DNA from: Winslowiella iniecta
GTDB lineage: Bacteria > Pseudomonadota > Gammaproteobacteria > Enterobacterales > Enterobacteriaceae
Assembly (NCBI RefSeq): GCF_001267535.1
Contig: NZ_JRXE01000012.1
Location: 102,985 to 146,748 of the forward strand
Length of the DNA: 43,764 nt
Direction of reading: 5' to 3'
The position numbers and the translations under genes were made by a program. The notes under the pieces are model-generated. The model was not told the DNA's origin and did no database searches. It saw only the letters and a list, made by a program, of their open reading frames with translations. Within the stretch, counting starts at the first letter, position 1, and each line of letters starts with the position of its first letter. This document shows, piece by piece, positions 1-7,483 of the stretch.

Positions 1-1
1 A

Positions 2-766
2 ATTCCTGCCAGCGATGCCGACCGCGCGCCACCACGGCTGATGTTTGTCACGCCCTCACACCAGTATCCGCTGGGATCGCATCTGAGCCTGGCGCGACGT
101 CAGCAGATGCTGGCACTGGCACGACGCCATCACAGCTGGATTGTGGAAGATGACTATGACAGCGAGTTTCGTTTTTCCGGCCAGCCTTTCCCGTCTTTGC
201 AGGGGCTGGAAGCGGATGCGCCGGTGATCTATATGGGCACCTTTAGCAAAACGCTCTATCCGGCACTGCGCATCGGCTACATGATTGTGCCAAAACAGCT
301 GATTGCGCCGCTGCGCACTGCGGCAGCCGAGCTGTATCGCGGCGGACATCTGTTGATTCAGCGGGCGCTGGCGGAATTTATTCGTGAAGGACACTACGCC
401 GCGCATATTCGTCGCATGCGGCTGCTGTATGGCAAACGCCGCGCGTTTCTGATTTCGCTGATCCAGCGCTATCTGGGGCCTGATTTTCTGCGCGAGTTTA
501 ACCATGAAGCCGGACTGCATCTGGTGCTGAATCTGCCGGATGGCTGCGATGATGTGGCCATTGCCGCCAGGGCATTGCGCCAGGGGGTGAAGGTGCGCCC
601 GCTGTCGCAATATTATATGCAACCGCAGGCACGACGCGGATTACTGCTGGGTTTTGCCTGCGTTGAAGAGCGGGTAATGTTACCCGCGTTCAACGTGCTG
701 CGTGACTGCCTGGCGAAAAACGGCGTGGCATCACGCGCTGACCATCATCAGGCCGCGGGACCGTGA
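2..766 (+). CDS. MocR/PdxR-type GntR-aminotransferase regulator, 5' truncated by window edge
   Basis: The open frame enters at base 2 and gives about 254 residues of a fold-type I aminotransferase domain. Visible marks are [10 protein letters not shown], the [10 protein letters not shown] block and the PLP lysine motif [16 protein letters not shown], all typical of the C-terminal domain of MocR regulators (GntR-like winged helix fused to an aminotransferase-like domain) such as PdxR. The DNA-binding domain would lie left of the window. An internal ATG at 41 is not taken as a start because homology clearly continues upstream of it. Members sense PLP or amino-acid derivatives and usually act on an adjacent divergent gene, which is not visible here. 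The 3' end overlaps the converging ftnA by 19 bases. The family call is secure; the ligand and target are unknown. Confidence 0.85.
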   Translation: MPASDADRAPPRLMFVTPSHQYPLGSHLSLARRQQMLALARRHHSWIVEDDYDSEFRFSGQPFPSLQGLEADAPVIYMGTFSKTLYPALRIGYMIVPKQLIAPLRTAAAELYRGGHLLIQRALAEFIREGHYAAHIRRMRLLYGKRRAFLISLIQRYLGPDFLREFNHEAGLHLVLNLPDGCDDVAIAARALRQGVKVRPLSQYYMQPQARRGLLLGFACVEERVMLPAFNVLRDCLAKNGVASRADHHQAAGP

Positions 767-1260
767 TTTTCCGCACCCATTTTGGCGAGGTCTTTATCAA
801 TAAAGAACAGACCTTTGCCACTGGTGCCAACCAGCGCCAGTTTATCCAGTACCGATTTAAACAGCTTCTCTTCTTCGTGCTGTTCGGACACGTACCACTG
901 CAGGAAGTTGAAGGTCGAATAATCCTGTGAGGTCATGGCGTAATGTGCCAGCTCATTAATTTTACCGGTAATCAGCTGCTCGTGTTCGTAGGTTTGCTCA
1001 AACACTTCTGCCAGTGAGTTAAAGGATACCGGTGGTGCGGCGATGCTGCCCAGCACCGGCATTGAGCCAGTATCACTCAGATAATCAAACAGACGCTGCA
1101 TATGCTGCATCTCTTCGCGTGAGTGTTCTTTAAGAAATGAGGCGGCTCCTTCAAAGCCTTTATCGCCACACCATGCGCTCATCTGCAGATAAAGATTGGC
1201 TGAGTAGAATTCCAGGTTTAACTGATCATTCAGGCGCGCGGTCATTTCATTAGTCAGCAT
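748..1260 (-). CDS. ftnA: Bacterial non-heme ferritin FtnA
   Basis: Encodes 170 residues, close to the usual 165 of FtnA, and aligns along its length with remembered E. coli FtnA ([41 protein letters not shown]). The ferroxidase-type ligands are present: Glu17 in [10 protein letters not shown], the Glu50/His53 pair in EEMQHM, and the Glu-rich QHEEEK helix. It oxidises Fe(II) and stores iron as a mineral in a 24-subunit shell in the cytosol. The ATG at 1260 is preceded by a good GGAG ribosome site. It sits back to back with the aerobactin operon, so storage and acquisition share one intergenic region. In E. coli Fur indirectly activates ftnA by displacing H-NS; the AT-rich upstream DNA here would allow the same, but that is inference. 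Confidence 0.95.
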   Translation of the reverse strand: MLTNEMTARLNDQLNLEFYSANLYLQMSAWCGDKGFEGAASFLKEHSREEMQHMQRLFDYLSDTGSMPVLGSIAAPPVSFNSLAEVFEQTYEHEQLITGKINELAHYAMTSQDYSTFNFLQWYVSEQHEEEKLFKSVLDKLALVGTSGKGLFFIDKDLAKMGAENHGPAA

Positions 1261-1405
1261 GGCAGCTCCATAATATGAGAATAAAATTTATATTTAGTTG
1301 ATTGCACGAAGTATGCATCATCAAATAGCAAAGAGATATATTTATAATGTAAAAGCAGATAATTCTATCCTGTTGTTTTTAATTGTAATTAGTCCGGTTT
1401 TTGAA

Positions 1406-1420
1406 TGCTATTGATTCTCA
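1406..1420 (+). promoter_or_regulatory. Weak Fur-box candidate upstream of ftnA
   Basis: The 15-mer TGCTATTGATTCTCA fits the 7-1-7 Fur model TGATAAT-N-ATTATCA at 11 of 14 positions. It is about 150 bases upstream of the ftnA start, a distance compatible with the Fur/H-NS anti-repression known for E. coli ftnA. It could equally be chance in AT-rich DNA. Confidence 0.3.
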
Positions 1421-1635
1421 TTGCTGGCTGGGGAATACCGGGTTTAATTCACTGAAAATACAGTAAATATTCAGCGGTAATCACTTTTATCGTTCAAGGT
1501 GATATTAGTTTTCATTATCAAATTAGTCATATTGAATAATTAGGAGTATCAGTTTTTTATCGCCAAAGCAGAGCCATTTTTTCAGAGCAAAATGTGTGGG
1601 TCCCACAGCCTGTTTAAGAAAGCGGCGCTAATTAG

Positions 1636-1664
1636 TTGATAATGTAAATCGCTCTTGATATAAG
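1636..1664 (+). promoter_or_regulatory. Sigma-70 promoter of the aerobactin operon
   Basis: A -35 TTGATA (1636-1641) and a -10 TATAAG (1659-1664) are separated by exactly 17 bases, 37 bases upstream of the iucA ATG. The Fur box at 1661-1675 covers the end of the -10 and the likely start site, which is the expected arrangement for iron repression. Confidence 0.6.
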
Positions 1665-1675
1665 AATCATTCTCA
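1661..1675 (+). promoter_or_regulatory. Fur box of the iuc operon
   Basis: TAAGAATCATTCTCA matches the 7-1-7 Fur model at 11 of 14 positions and overlaps the -10 element. Fur repression of iucABCD-iutA is established in E. coli. The position and the operon identity support this site more than the match score alone. Confidence 0.7.
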
Positions 1676-1700
1676 AGGATATCAGGGTGAGTCAAGGATT

Positions 1701-3446
1701 ATGACCATTCAACATGCAGCATCCATCACGGATGTTGCTGCGCAGTGTTTTCTGAATGCATTAACGCGTGAAACCAGGGACTGGCAAATCATCCCGGCTG
1801 GCGCAGCACAGCAGTATGCGCAACTGCAAATTCCGCTTTCATCTTCCCGCACGTTACGCATTGATTTGCGCTTTTGTTCGCTGACTCAGCATCATCACTA
1901 CCGGTTTCCGGCGCGTCTGCATTTCGACGGCCAGCAAGAAGGCTGCATGCTGAGTGCGGAACAGTTGATTGATCTGCTGCTGGCTAAGCCAGCGATTGCG
2001 GAAACGGTGAGTGAGCATCAGCTGGCGCGCTTTCGCCAGCGGGTGCTGGAAAGCCATCTTTATACCCATCAGGCGATTGCCAGTCGTGCGGACTGGCCCG
2101 CGCTGCGTGACAAACCGCTCAACTTTGTCGAAGCAGAACAGGCGTTGCTGGTGGGGCATGCCTTTCATCCGGCACCAAAATCCCATCAGCCTTTAACCGA
2201 ACAGCAGGCACGTCGCTATCTGCCTGAGTATGCCGCCGCGTTTCCGTTGCGCTGGTTTGCCGTCGATAAGCGTAATCTGGCGGGTGACAGCCTTGGCCTG
2301 ACGCTACAGCAACGGCTGTATCGCTTTGCCGCGGAAAATGCACCGCAGCTGCTGGTGCATTTTCACGATGATATCTGGCTGTTACCGATGCATCCGTGGC
2401 AGGCCGAACGCCTGCTGGCGCAACCCTGGTGCCAGCAACTGGTCGCACAACAGCGGCTGCGTGATTTGGGGGAGGCCGGGCAATACTGGTCAGCCACCAG
2501 CTCTTGCCGTTCGATTTACTGTGCCTCCAGCCGCGATATGGTGAAGTTTTCTCTTAGCGTACAACTGACCAATTCAGTGCGGACATTATCGTTAAAAGAG
2601 TTACAGCGCGGGATGCGGCTGGCACGGCTGGCGCGCACTGAGCGCTGGCAACAGTTACAGGCGCGTTTTCCCACGCTGCAAGTGATGCAGGAAGATGGCT
2701 GGGCGGGGTTATATGATGCGGAGGGCCATTTACAGGCGGAAAGTCTGCTGGCGCTGCGGGTTAATTTGCTGTTTGAGCAGCCACAAAGCCAGATTAATGT
2801 GCTGGCAAGCCTGACCCAGGCGGCTCCGGATGGTGGCGACAGCCTGCTGGCAGCCACGGTGCGTCGGCTGGCGTCACGGCTGGAGATTTCTTTGTTGCAG
2901 GCGGCTCAGCGCTGGCTGGATGCCTGGTGCCAGCAGGTGCTGGTGCCGCTGTTCAGCTGTGAAGCAGATGACGGGCTGGTGCTGTTGGCGCATCAACAGA
3001 ATATCCTGGTGGTGATGCAGCAGGATCTACCGGTTGGCATGATGTATCGCGATTGTCAGGGCAGTGGTTTTAGCGCCGTCGCTGGCAATTGGCTGGCGCA
3101 GATTGATGATGCCAGCGCGGAAAATTGCTTCAGCGAACAGCAACTGCTGCGCTACTTCCCTTATTACCTGATCGTTAACTCGGCACTGGCCGTCACTGCG
3201 GCGCTGGCTGCCGCCGGGTTTGCTGCGGAAAGCCAGTTGATCGCGCGGGTACGCGATACACTCAGCCAGCTGCGGACGACGGTCAGCAATCCGTTATGCC
3301 TTGATTATGTGCTGGATAGCGCCGAGTGGCGCTGTAAAGGCAACTTTTTCTGCTATCTGCGTGGACACGATGAAAACACGCTGCTCGAACCGGCTGATAT
3401 CTACTTTTCGCTGACAAATCCACTGCATGCGGAGGTGACCCTGTGA
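1701..3446 (+). CDS. iucA: Aerobactin synthase IucA (NIS synthetase)
   Basis: The 581-residue product is the usual length of IucA/IucC-type NIS synthetases. These ATP-dependent enzymes join N6-acetyl-N6-hydroxylysine to citrate; IucA makes the first, citryl, amide. Conserved family blocks are visible: HPWQ around residues 231-234 (LLPMHPWQAE), the SATSSCRS and KFSLSVQLTNSVRTL nucleotide-binding region, and LLAHQQNILV near the C terminus, which parallels the AHGQN motif. It is the first gene of a complete, tightly overlapping iucABCD set. The ATG at 1701 follows a Fur-controlled promoter. It is told apart from the paralog IucC by operon order and by having a less standard Q-N motif. The final product is the hydroxamate-citrate siderophore aerobactin. 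Confidence 0.95.
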   Translation: MTIQHAASITDVAAQCFLNALTRETRDWQIIPAGAAQQYAQLQIPLSSSRTLRIDLRFCSLTQHHHYRFPARLHFDGQQEGCMLSAEQLIDLLLAKPAIAETVSEHQLARFRQRVLESHLYTHQAIASRADWPALRDKPLNFVEAEQALLVGHAFHPAPKSHQPLTEQQARRYLPEYAAAFPLRWFAVDKRNLAGDSLGLTLQQRLYRFAAENAPQLLVHFHDDIWLLPMHPWQAERLLAQPWCQQLVAQQRLRDLGEAGQYWSATSSCRSIYCASSRDMVKFSLSVQLTNSVRTLSLKELQRGMRLARLARTERWQQLQARFPTLQVMQEDGWAGLYDAEGHLQAESLLALRVNLLFEQPQSQINVLASLTQAAPDGGDSLLAATVRRLASRLEISLLQAAQRWLDAWCQQVLVPLFSCEADDGLVLLAHQQNILVVMQQDLPVGMMYRDCQGSGFSAVAGNWLAQIDDASAENCFSEQQLLRYFPYYLIVNSALAVTAALAAAGFAAESQLIARVRDTLSQLRTTVSNPLCLDYVLDSAEWRCKGNFFCYLRGHDENTLLEPADIYFSLTNPLHAEVTL

Positions 3447-4393
3447 TGCCGTCTGCCAGAGTGGTGCATGCCAGCAGTGGCTTTTACTGTGAGCGGCTGG
3501 AGAAAAAATTGGCGCTCAGCCTCGGGCGGGATGGCAGCGCAGTGCTGCACTCGCCGGGCGTATTGCCTGCGGGTTGGCTGGTTGCCGCATGCGATCAATT
3601 GCTCGTGGCTGCCCCCGAGCTGAGCGGCATTATGCTGCCGTATGCCGAGTGGCGTAATGAGCCACAGGCACAGGCGCTGTTTAGCCTGGTTTACGGCGAT
3701 TATCTGCCGCGCGAACAATTCTACCAGCTGCCGCTGTGGCTGACGGCAGCGCCACAACCGGCAGCGGATGCGATGCACTACAACGCCAGCCGTGAACTGT
3801 GGTTGCCACAACGTGCGCCACGGCCCGAAGGTGAGGTGTATCGCCGCTTCGATCCACAGATCAAACGCAGCTTAAGCTTCCGCTTGCCGGACGTGGCGCA
3901 CGATGCTGAGCAGTTTACCCGCTGGATGAATGCGCCGCGCGTTGAGGCGTTCTGGGAAATGAGCGGGCCGCTGGAGCAGCAGGTTGCCTATCTGCAACGC
4001 CAGCTGGATTCAGGCTACGGTTATCCGCTACTGGGTTGTTTCGATGACCAGCCATTTGGTTATTTCGAGGTTTACTGGGCGGCGGAAGATCGTATTGGTC
4101 AGCACTATCGCTGGCTACCGTTTGACCGTGGCCTGCATATGCTGGTCGGCGAAGAGAACTGGCGTGGTGCGCAGTATATTCGCAGCTGGCTGAGCGGGTT
4201 GACCCATTACCTTTATCTTGATGAGATCCGCACCACGCGGGTAGTGGCAGAGCCGCGTGCCGATAATCAGCGATTATTCCGTCACTTGCCTGCCGCAGGT
4301 TATAAAACGGTGAAAGAGTTCGATTTTCCCCATAAGCGTTCGCGGCTGATTATCAATCAGCGCGAAGCCTTCTTTCGGGGGATCGGCCGATGA
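3446..4393 (+). CDS. iucB: N6-hydroxylysine O-/N-acetyltransferase IucB
   Basis: The product is 315 residues from ATG 3446; a GTG at 3443 in the same frame adds one residue and has the better spacing from GGAGG at 3431-3435. IucB transfers acetyl from acetyl-CoA to N6-hydroxylysine to give the hydroxamate arm of aerobactin. The C-terminal half (about 145-310) is the GNAT-like siderophore acetyltransferase domain, with FWEMSGPLEQQVAYL, GYFEVYWAAEDRIG, HMLVGEENWRG and EPRADNQRLFRHL blocks typical of the IucB/RhbD family. The start overlaps the iucA stop (TGATG) and the end overlaps iucC (ATGA), so translation is probably coupled throughout. Confidence 0.95.
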   Translation: MPSARVVHASSGFYCERLEKKLALSLGRDGSAVLHSPGVLPAGWLVAACDQLLVAAPELSGIMLPYAEWRNEPQAQALFSLVYGDYLPREQFYQLPLWLTAAPQPAADAMHYNASRELWLPQRAPRPEGEVYRRFDPQIKRSLSFRLPDVAHDAEQFTRWMNAPRVEAFWEMSGPLEQQVAYLQRQLDSGYGYPLLGCFDDQPFGYFEVYWAAEDRIGQHYRWLPFDRGLHMLVGEENWRGAQYIRSWLSGLTHYLYLDEIRTTRVVAEPRADNQRLFRHLPAAGYKTVKEFDFPHKRSRLIINQREAFFRGIGR

Positions 4394-6138
4394 ACAATGT
4401 TGACTACCCTGACTGGCAACAGGTTAACCGCCAGATGATCGCGCGGATGCTGGCTGAACTGGAATATGAGCAACTGTTGCAGGCTGTTGAGCGCGACGGC
4501 GCGTGGCAAATCAGGGTCGGTGCGGCGGATTATCGTTTCAGTGCGGCACGTGGCATCTGGGGATGGCTGCATATTGAGGTGGCCAGCCTGAGCTGCGATC
4601 GCTCTCCGCTGGAAGCCGATCAGCTGCTGTGCCAGTTGGCGAGCATGCTGAACATGAATGATGCGCAGATCGCCGAGCACCTGGAAGATCTTTATGCCAC
4701 GCTGCGCGGTGATATACAGCTGCTGTTTACGCGCCACGGGATGAGTGCTGCGGATCTGATCGCCCTCGATCCTGACGCGTTGCAGTGCCTGCTGGCCGGG
4801 CATCCGAAATTTATCTTTAACAAAGCGCGGCGTGGCTGGGGGCTGAGCGCCTTACAGCAGTATGCTCCGGAATATCAGGGGCAGTTCCGTCTGTGCTGGC
4901 TGGCGGCGCGGCGCACGCATTTTGTCTGGTGTGCGGACCGGCTTCACTCACTGGATGCGTTGCTCAATAGCGCAATGGATAAGGCTGAGCGTCAGCGCTT
5001 CAACTACTGCTGGCGTCAGCTGAAGCTGGATGATGAGTGGATCCCACTGCCGGTTCATCCGTGGCAATGGCAGCAAAAAATCGCGCTGCATTTTTTGCCG
5101 CAGCTGGCAAAGGGGGATCTGGTGGAACTGGGGGAGTTTGGCGATCTTTATCTTGCTCAGCAATCGTTGCGCACCCTGACCAATATCAGCCGTCATGTCG
5201 CCTTCGACATCAAGCTGCCGCTGACGATCTATAACACTTCCTGTTATCGCGGTATTCCCGGTAAATATATCAGCGCCGGGCCTGCCGCTTCCCACTGGCT
5301 GCAACAGATTTTTGCCGAGGACAGTACCCTGCGTAGTAGCGGCGCGACGATTCTTGCCGAACCGGCGGCGGGCTATATGGCGCATCCGACCTACGCCATG
5401 CTCAGGCACGCGCCCTATCGCTATCAGGAGATGCTCGGCATTATCTGGCGTGAAAATCCCGGCAGTTATCTGAAGCAAGGGGAGCGGGCGGTGCTGATGG
5501 CGGCTCTGATGGAGTGTGATAACCAGGGCAATCCGCTGATTGAAGCGTGGATCACCGCGTCAGCACTGAGTGCGGAACAGTGGCTGCTGCAACTGTTTCG
5601 TTGCGTGGTTGTGCCGCTTTATCACCTGATGTGTTGTTACGGCGTGGGGCTGATTGCCCATGGGCAAAACATCACGCTGGTGATAAAAGACCATCAGCCT
5701 CAGCGTATTTTTCTGAAAGATTTTCAGGGTGATATGCGGTTAGTGGATCAGGATTTTCCGCAGGCTGCCTCGTTGCCCGCGCAGGTCAGAGAGGTCACCA
5801 CGCGCCTCCCGGCGGACTACCTGATTCATGACTTACAAACCGGGCATTTTGTTACCGTCTTACGATTTATCTCGCCGCTGATGGCCGCTGGCGGTATCAG
5901 CGAAGTGCGTTTCTATCAGCTGCTGGCGCAGGTACTTCGGGAATATATGGCGCAGCATCCGCAGCTGGCGGATCGTTTTGCGCAGTTTGATCTGTTTAAA
6001 CCACAAATTTTGCGGGTAGTGCTGAATCCGGTGAAGCTGACCTGGTCAGAGCAGGATCAGGGCCAGCGTATGTTGCCGCAGTATCGACAGGATCTCGATA
6101 ACCCATTGTATTTGATCAGCATGGAGCAGGATCATTGA
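4390..6138 (+). CDS. iucC: Aerobactin synthase IucC (NIS synthetase)
   Basis: The 582-residue product belongs to the type C NIS synthetases, which complete aerobactin by attaching the second acetyl-hydroxylysine to the citryl intermediate. Family marks are GHPKFIFNKARRG near residue 137, PVHPWQWQ near 221, TLTNISRHVAFDIKLPL, the nucleotide-binding SAGPAASHWL region, AEPAAGYM, and the C-terminal IAHGQNITLVIKD and LKDFQGDMRLV. The Lys-Ile-type KLPLTIYNTSC block is textbook for IucC. The start ATG overlaps the iucB stop by four bases. The stop overlaps the TTG start of iucD. Nothing suggests inactivation. Confidence 0.96.
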   Translation: MNNVDYPDWQQVNRQMIARMLAELEYEQLLQAVERDGAWQIRVGAADYRFSAARGIWGWLHIEVASLSCDRSPLEADQLLCQLASMLNMNDAQIAEHLEDLYATLRGDIQLLFTRHGMSAADLIALDPDALQCLLAGHPKFIFNKARRGWGLSALQQYAPEYQGQFRLCWLAARRTHFVWCADRLHSLDALLNSAMDKAERQRFNYCWRQLKLDDEWIPLPVHPWQWQQKIALHFLPQLAKGDLVELGEFGDLYLAQQSLRTLTNISRHVAFDIKLPLTIYNTSCYRGIPGKYISAGPAASHWLQQIFAEDSTLRSSGATILAEPAAGYMAHPTYAMLRHAPYRYQEMLGIIWRENPGSYLKQGERAVLMAALMECDNQGNPLIEAWITASALSAEQWLLQLFRCVVVPLYHLMCCYGVGLIAHGQNITLVIKDHQPQRIFLKDFQGDMRLVDQDFPQAASLPAQVREVTTRLPADYLIHDLQTGHFVTVLRFISPLMAAGGISEVRFYQLLAQVLREYMAQHPQLADRFAQFDLFKPQILRVVLNPVKLTWSEQDQGQRMLPQYRQDLDNPLYLISMEQDH

Positions 6139-7457
6139 AGCAGCCTCTTGATTTTATTGGTATTGGTATTGGACCGTTCAATCTCAGTATCGCTGCGCTC
6201 GGCAGCGAAGTCGCTGATTTCAACGGTCAGTTTTTTGAAAGCAAAGCGCAGTTTTCCTGGCATCCCGGCATGATGATGCCGGAGTGTCAGATGCAGACCA
6301 GCTTTCTCAAAGATCTGGTCAGCGCGGTATCACCCACCAATTACTACAGCTTTATTAACTATCTGGTACAGCACAAAAAATTCTACCGCTTCCTGACCAC
6401 CGAGCAGCGCACCGTGTCGCGTGAAGAGTTCGCCGACTATCTTGACTGGGTCGCCAGCCGCCTCGATTCCCTGGCCTTCAGTCAGCAGGTTGAGCGCGTG
6501 GATTTTGATGATCGGCAGCGGCTGTTTGTGGTGACCACGCCGCAGGGGGAGCATTGCGCGCGCCATATTTGTCTCGGCATCGGCAAAAAGCCGCTGCTGC
6601 CGGAGTGCGTCAGCGAGCAAAGTGCGCACTGTTTTCATGCCAGTGAAATGGCGCTGCGTAATCCGGATCTCAGTGGAAAACGGGTCACTATCGTGGGCGG
6701 TGGGCAGAGCGGTGCCGATCTGTTTCTCAATATTTTTCGCGCACAGTGGGGGCTGCCGCAGCAGCTTAACTGGTTATCCCGGCGTAATAACTATCAGGCG
6801 CTGGATGAAGCGGCGTTCGCCAATGAGTATTTCACGCCGGACTATGTGCAGAGTTTTTTCACCCTGAACGACGGAGCGAAACAGCAGATCCTCGCCGAGC
6901 AAAAGATGACCTCCGATGGCATTACCAGTGAATCGCTGCTGACGATTTACCGCGCCATGTACCATCGTTTTGAGGTACTGCGTGAGCCGGTTTGGGCGCA
7001 CCTGCTGCCGAGCCGCAGCCTGACCGCGTTGCACCGGCAGTCAACGGGTTATCGGCTGGTGACGCAGCATCATCTCGACCAGGGCCGCGAGCATTTCGAC
7101 AGTGATGTGGTGATCTTTGCCACCGGCTATCAGCAGTATCGCCCGGCATTCCTCAACCCGATAGCGCATCGGCTGCAACTGACCGCCGATCGGCAGTATC
7201 AGATTACCCCGGATTTCACCCTGCACTGGGATGGCCCGCAGGACAATTGCCTGTTTGCCGTCAATGCCAGCATGCACAGTCATGGCATTGCCGAACCGCA
7301 GCTCAGCCTGATGGCCTGGCGTTCGGCACGTATTCTCAACCGGGTTTTGGGGCGTCCGCAGTTCGATTTGACCCCCAGCCCATCGCTGATCCACTGGCGA
7401 AGCCAGTGCCCGGTTACCCGTAATGACCCGAGCCAGTTTGAAAACATGCCTTTGTAA
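6135..7457 (+). CDS. iucD: L-lysine N6-monooxygenase IucD, TTG start
   Basis: The 440-residue product is an FAD- and NADPH-dependent N-hydroxylating monooxygenase that makes N6-hydroxylysine, the first step to aerobactin. The FAD-binding GIGIGPFNLS motif starts at residue 9, the NADPH-binding VGGGQSGAD lies near residue 188, and the family FATGY motif is near 330. Other IucD blocks (SWHPGMM, HKKFYRFLT, EQKMTSDGIT, HGIAEPQLSLMAWRSARILNR) are intact. The start is a rare TTG overlapping the iucC stop (TTGA). No in-frame ATG precedes the FAD motif, so the TTG is well supported and its translation probably depends on ribosomes ending iucC. Confidence 0.96.
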   Translation: MKQPLDFIGIGIGPFNLSIAALGSEVADFNGQFFESKAQFSWHPGMMMPECQMQTSFLKDLVSAVSPTNYYSFINYLVQHKKFYRFLTTEQRTVSREEFADYLDWVASRLDSLAFSQQVERVDFDDRQRLFVVTTPQGEHCARHICLGIGKKPLLPECVSEQSAHCFHASEMALRNPDLSGKRVTIVGGGQSGADLFLNIFRAQWGLPQQLNWLSRRNNYQALDEAAFANEYFTPDYVQSFFTLNDGAKQQILAEQKMTSDGITSESLLTIYRAMYHRFEVLREPVWAHLLPSRSLTALHRQSTGYRLVTQHHLDQGREHFDSDVVIFATGYQQYRPAFLNPIAHRLQLTADRQYQITPDFTLHWDGPQDNCLFAVNASMHSHGIAEPQLSLMAWRSARILNRVLGRPQFDLTPSPSLIHWRSQCPVTRNDPSQFENMPL

Positions 7458-7483
7458 CCATACTTTTAAGGGAAAAGTGGAAA

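Larger units (their letters stand above)
1261..1700. other. AT-rich divergent intergenic region between ftnA and iucA
   Basis: There are 440 bases with no credible gene. The tract is strongly AT-rich, a likely H-NS substrate, and holds the divergent ftnA and iucA control regions. The iucA promoter and Fur box lie at its right end. A weaker Fur-like 15-mer lies at 1406-1420 on the ftnA-proximal side. Confidence 0.6.
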
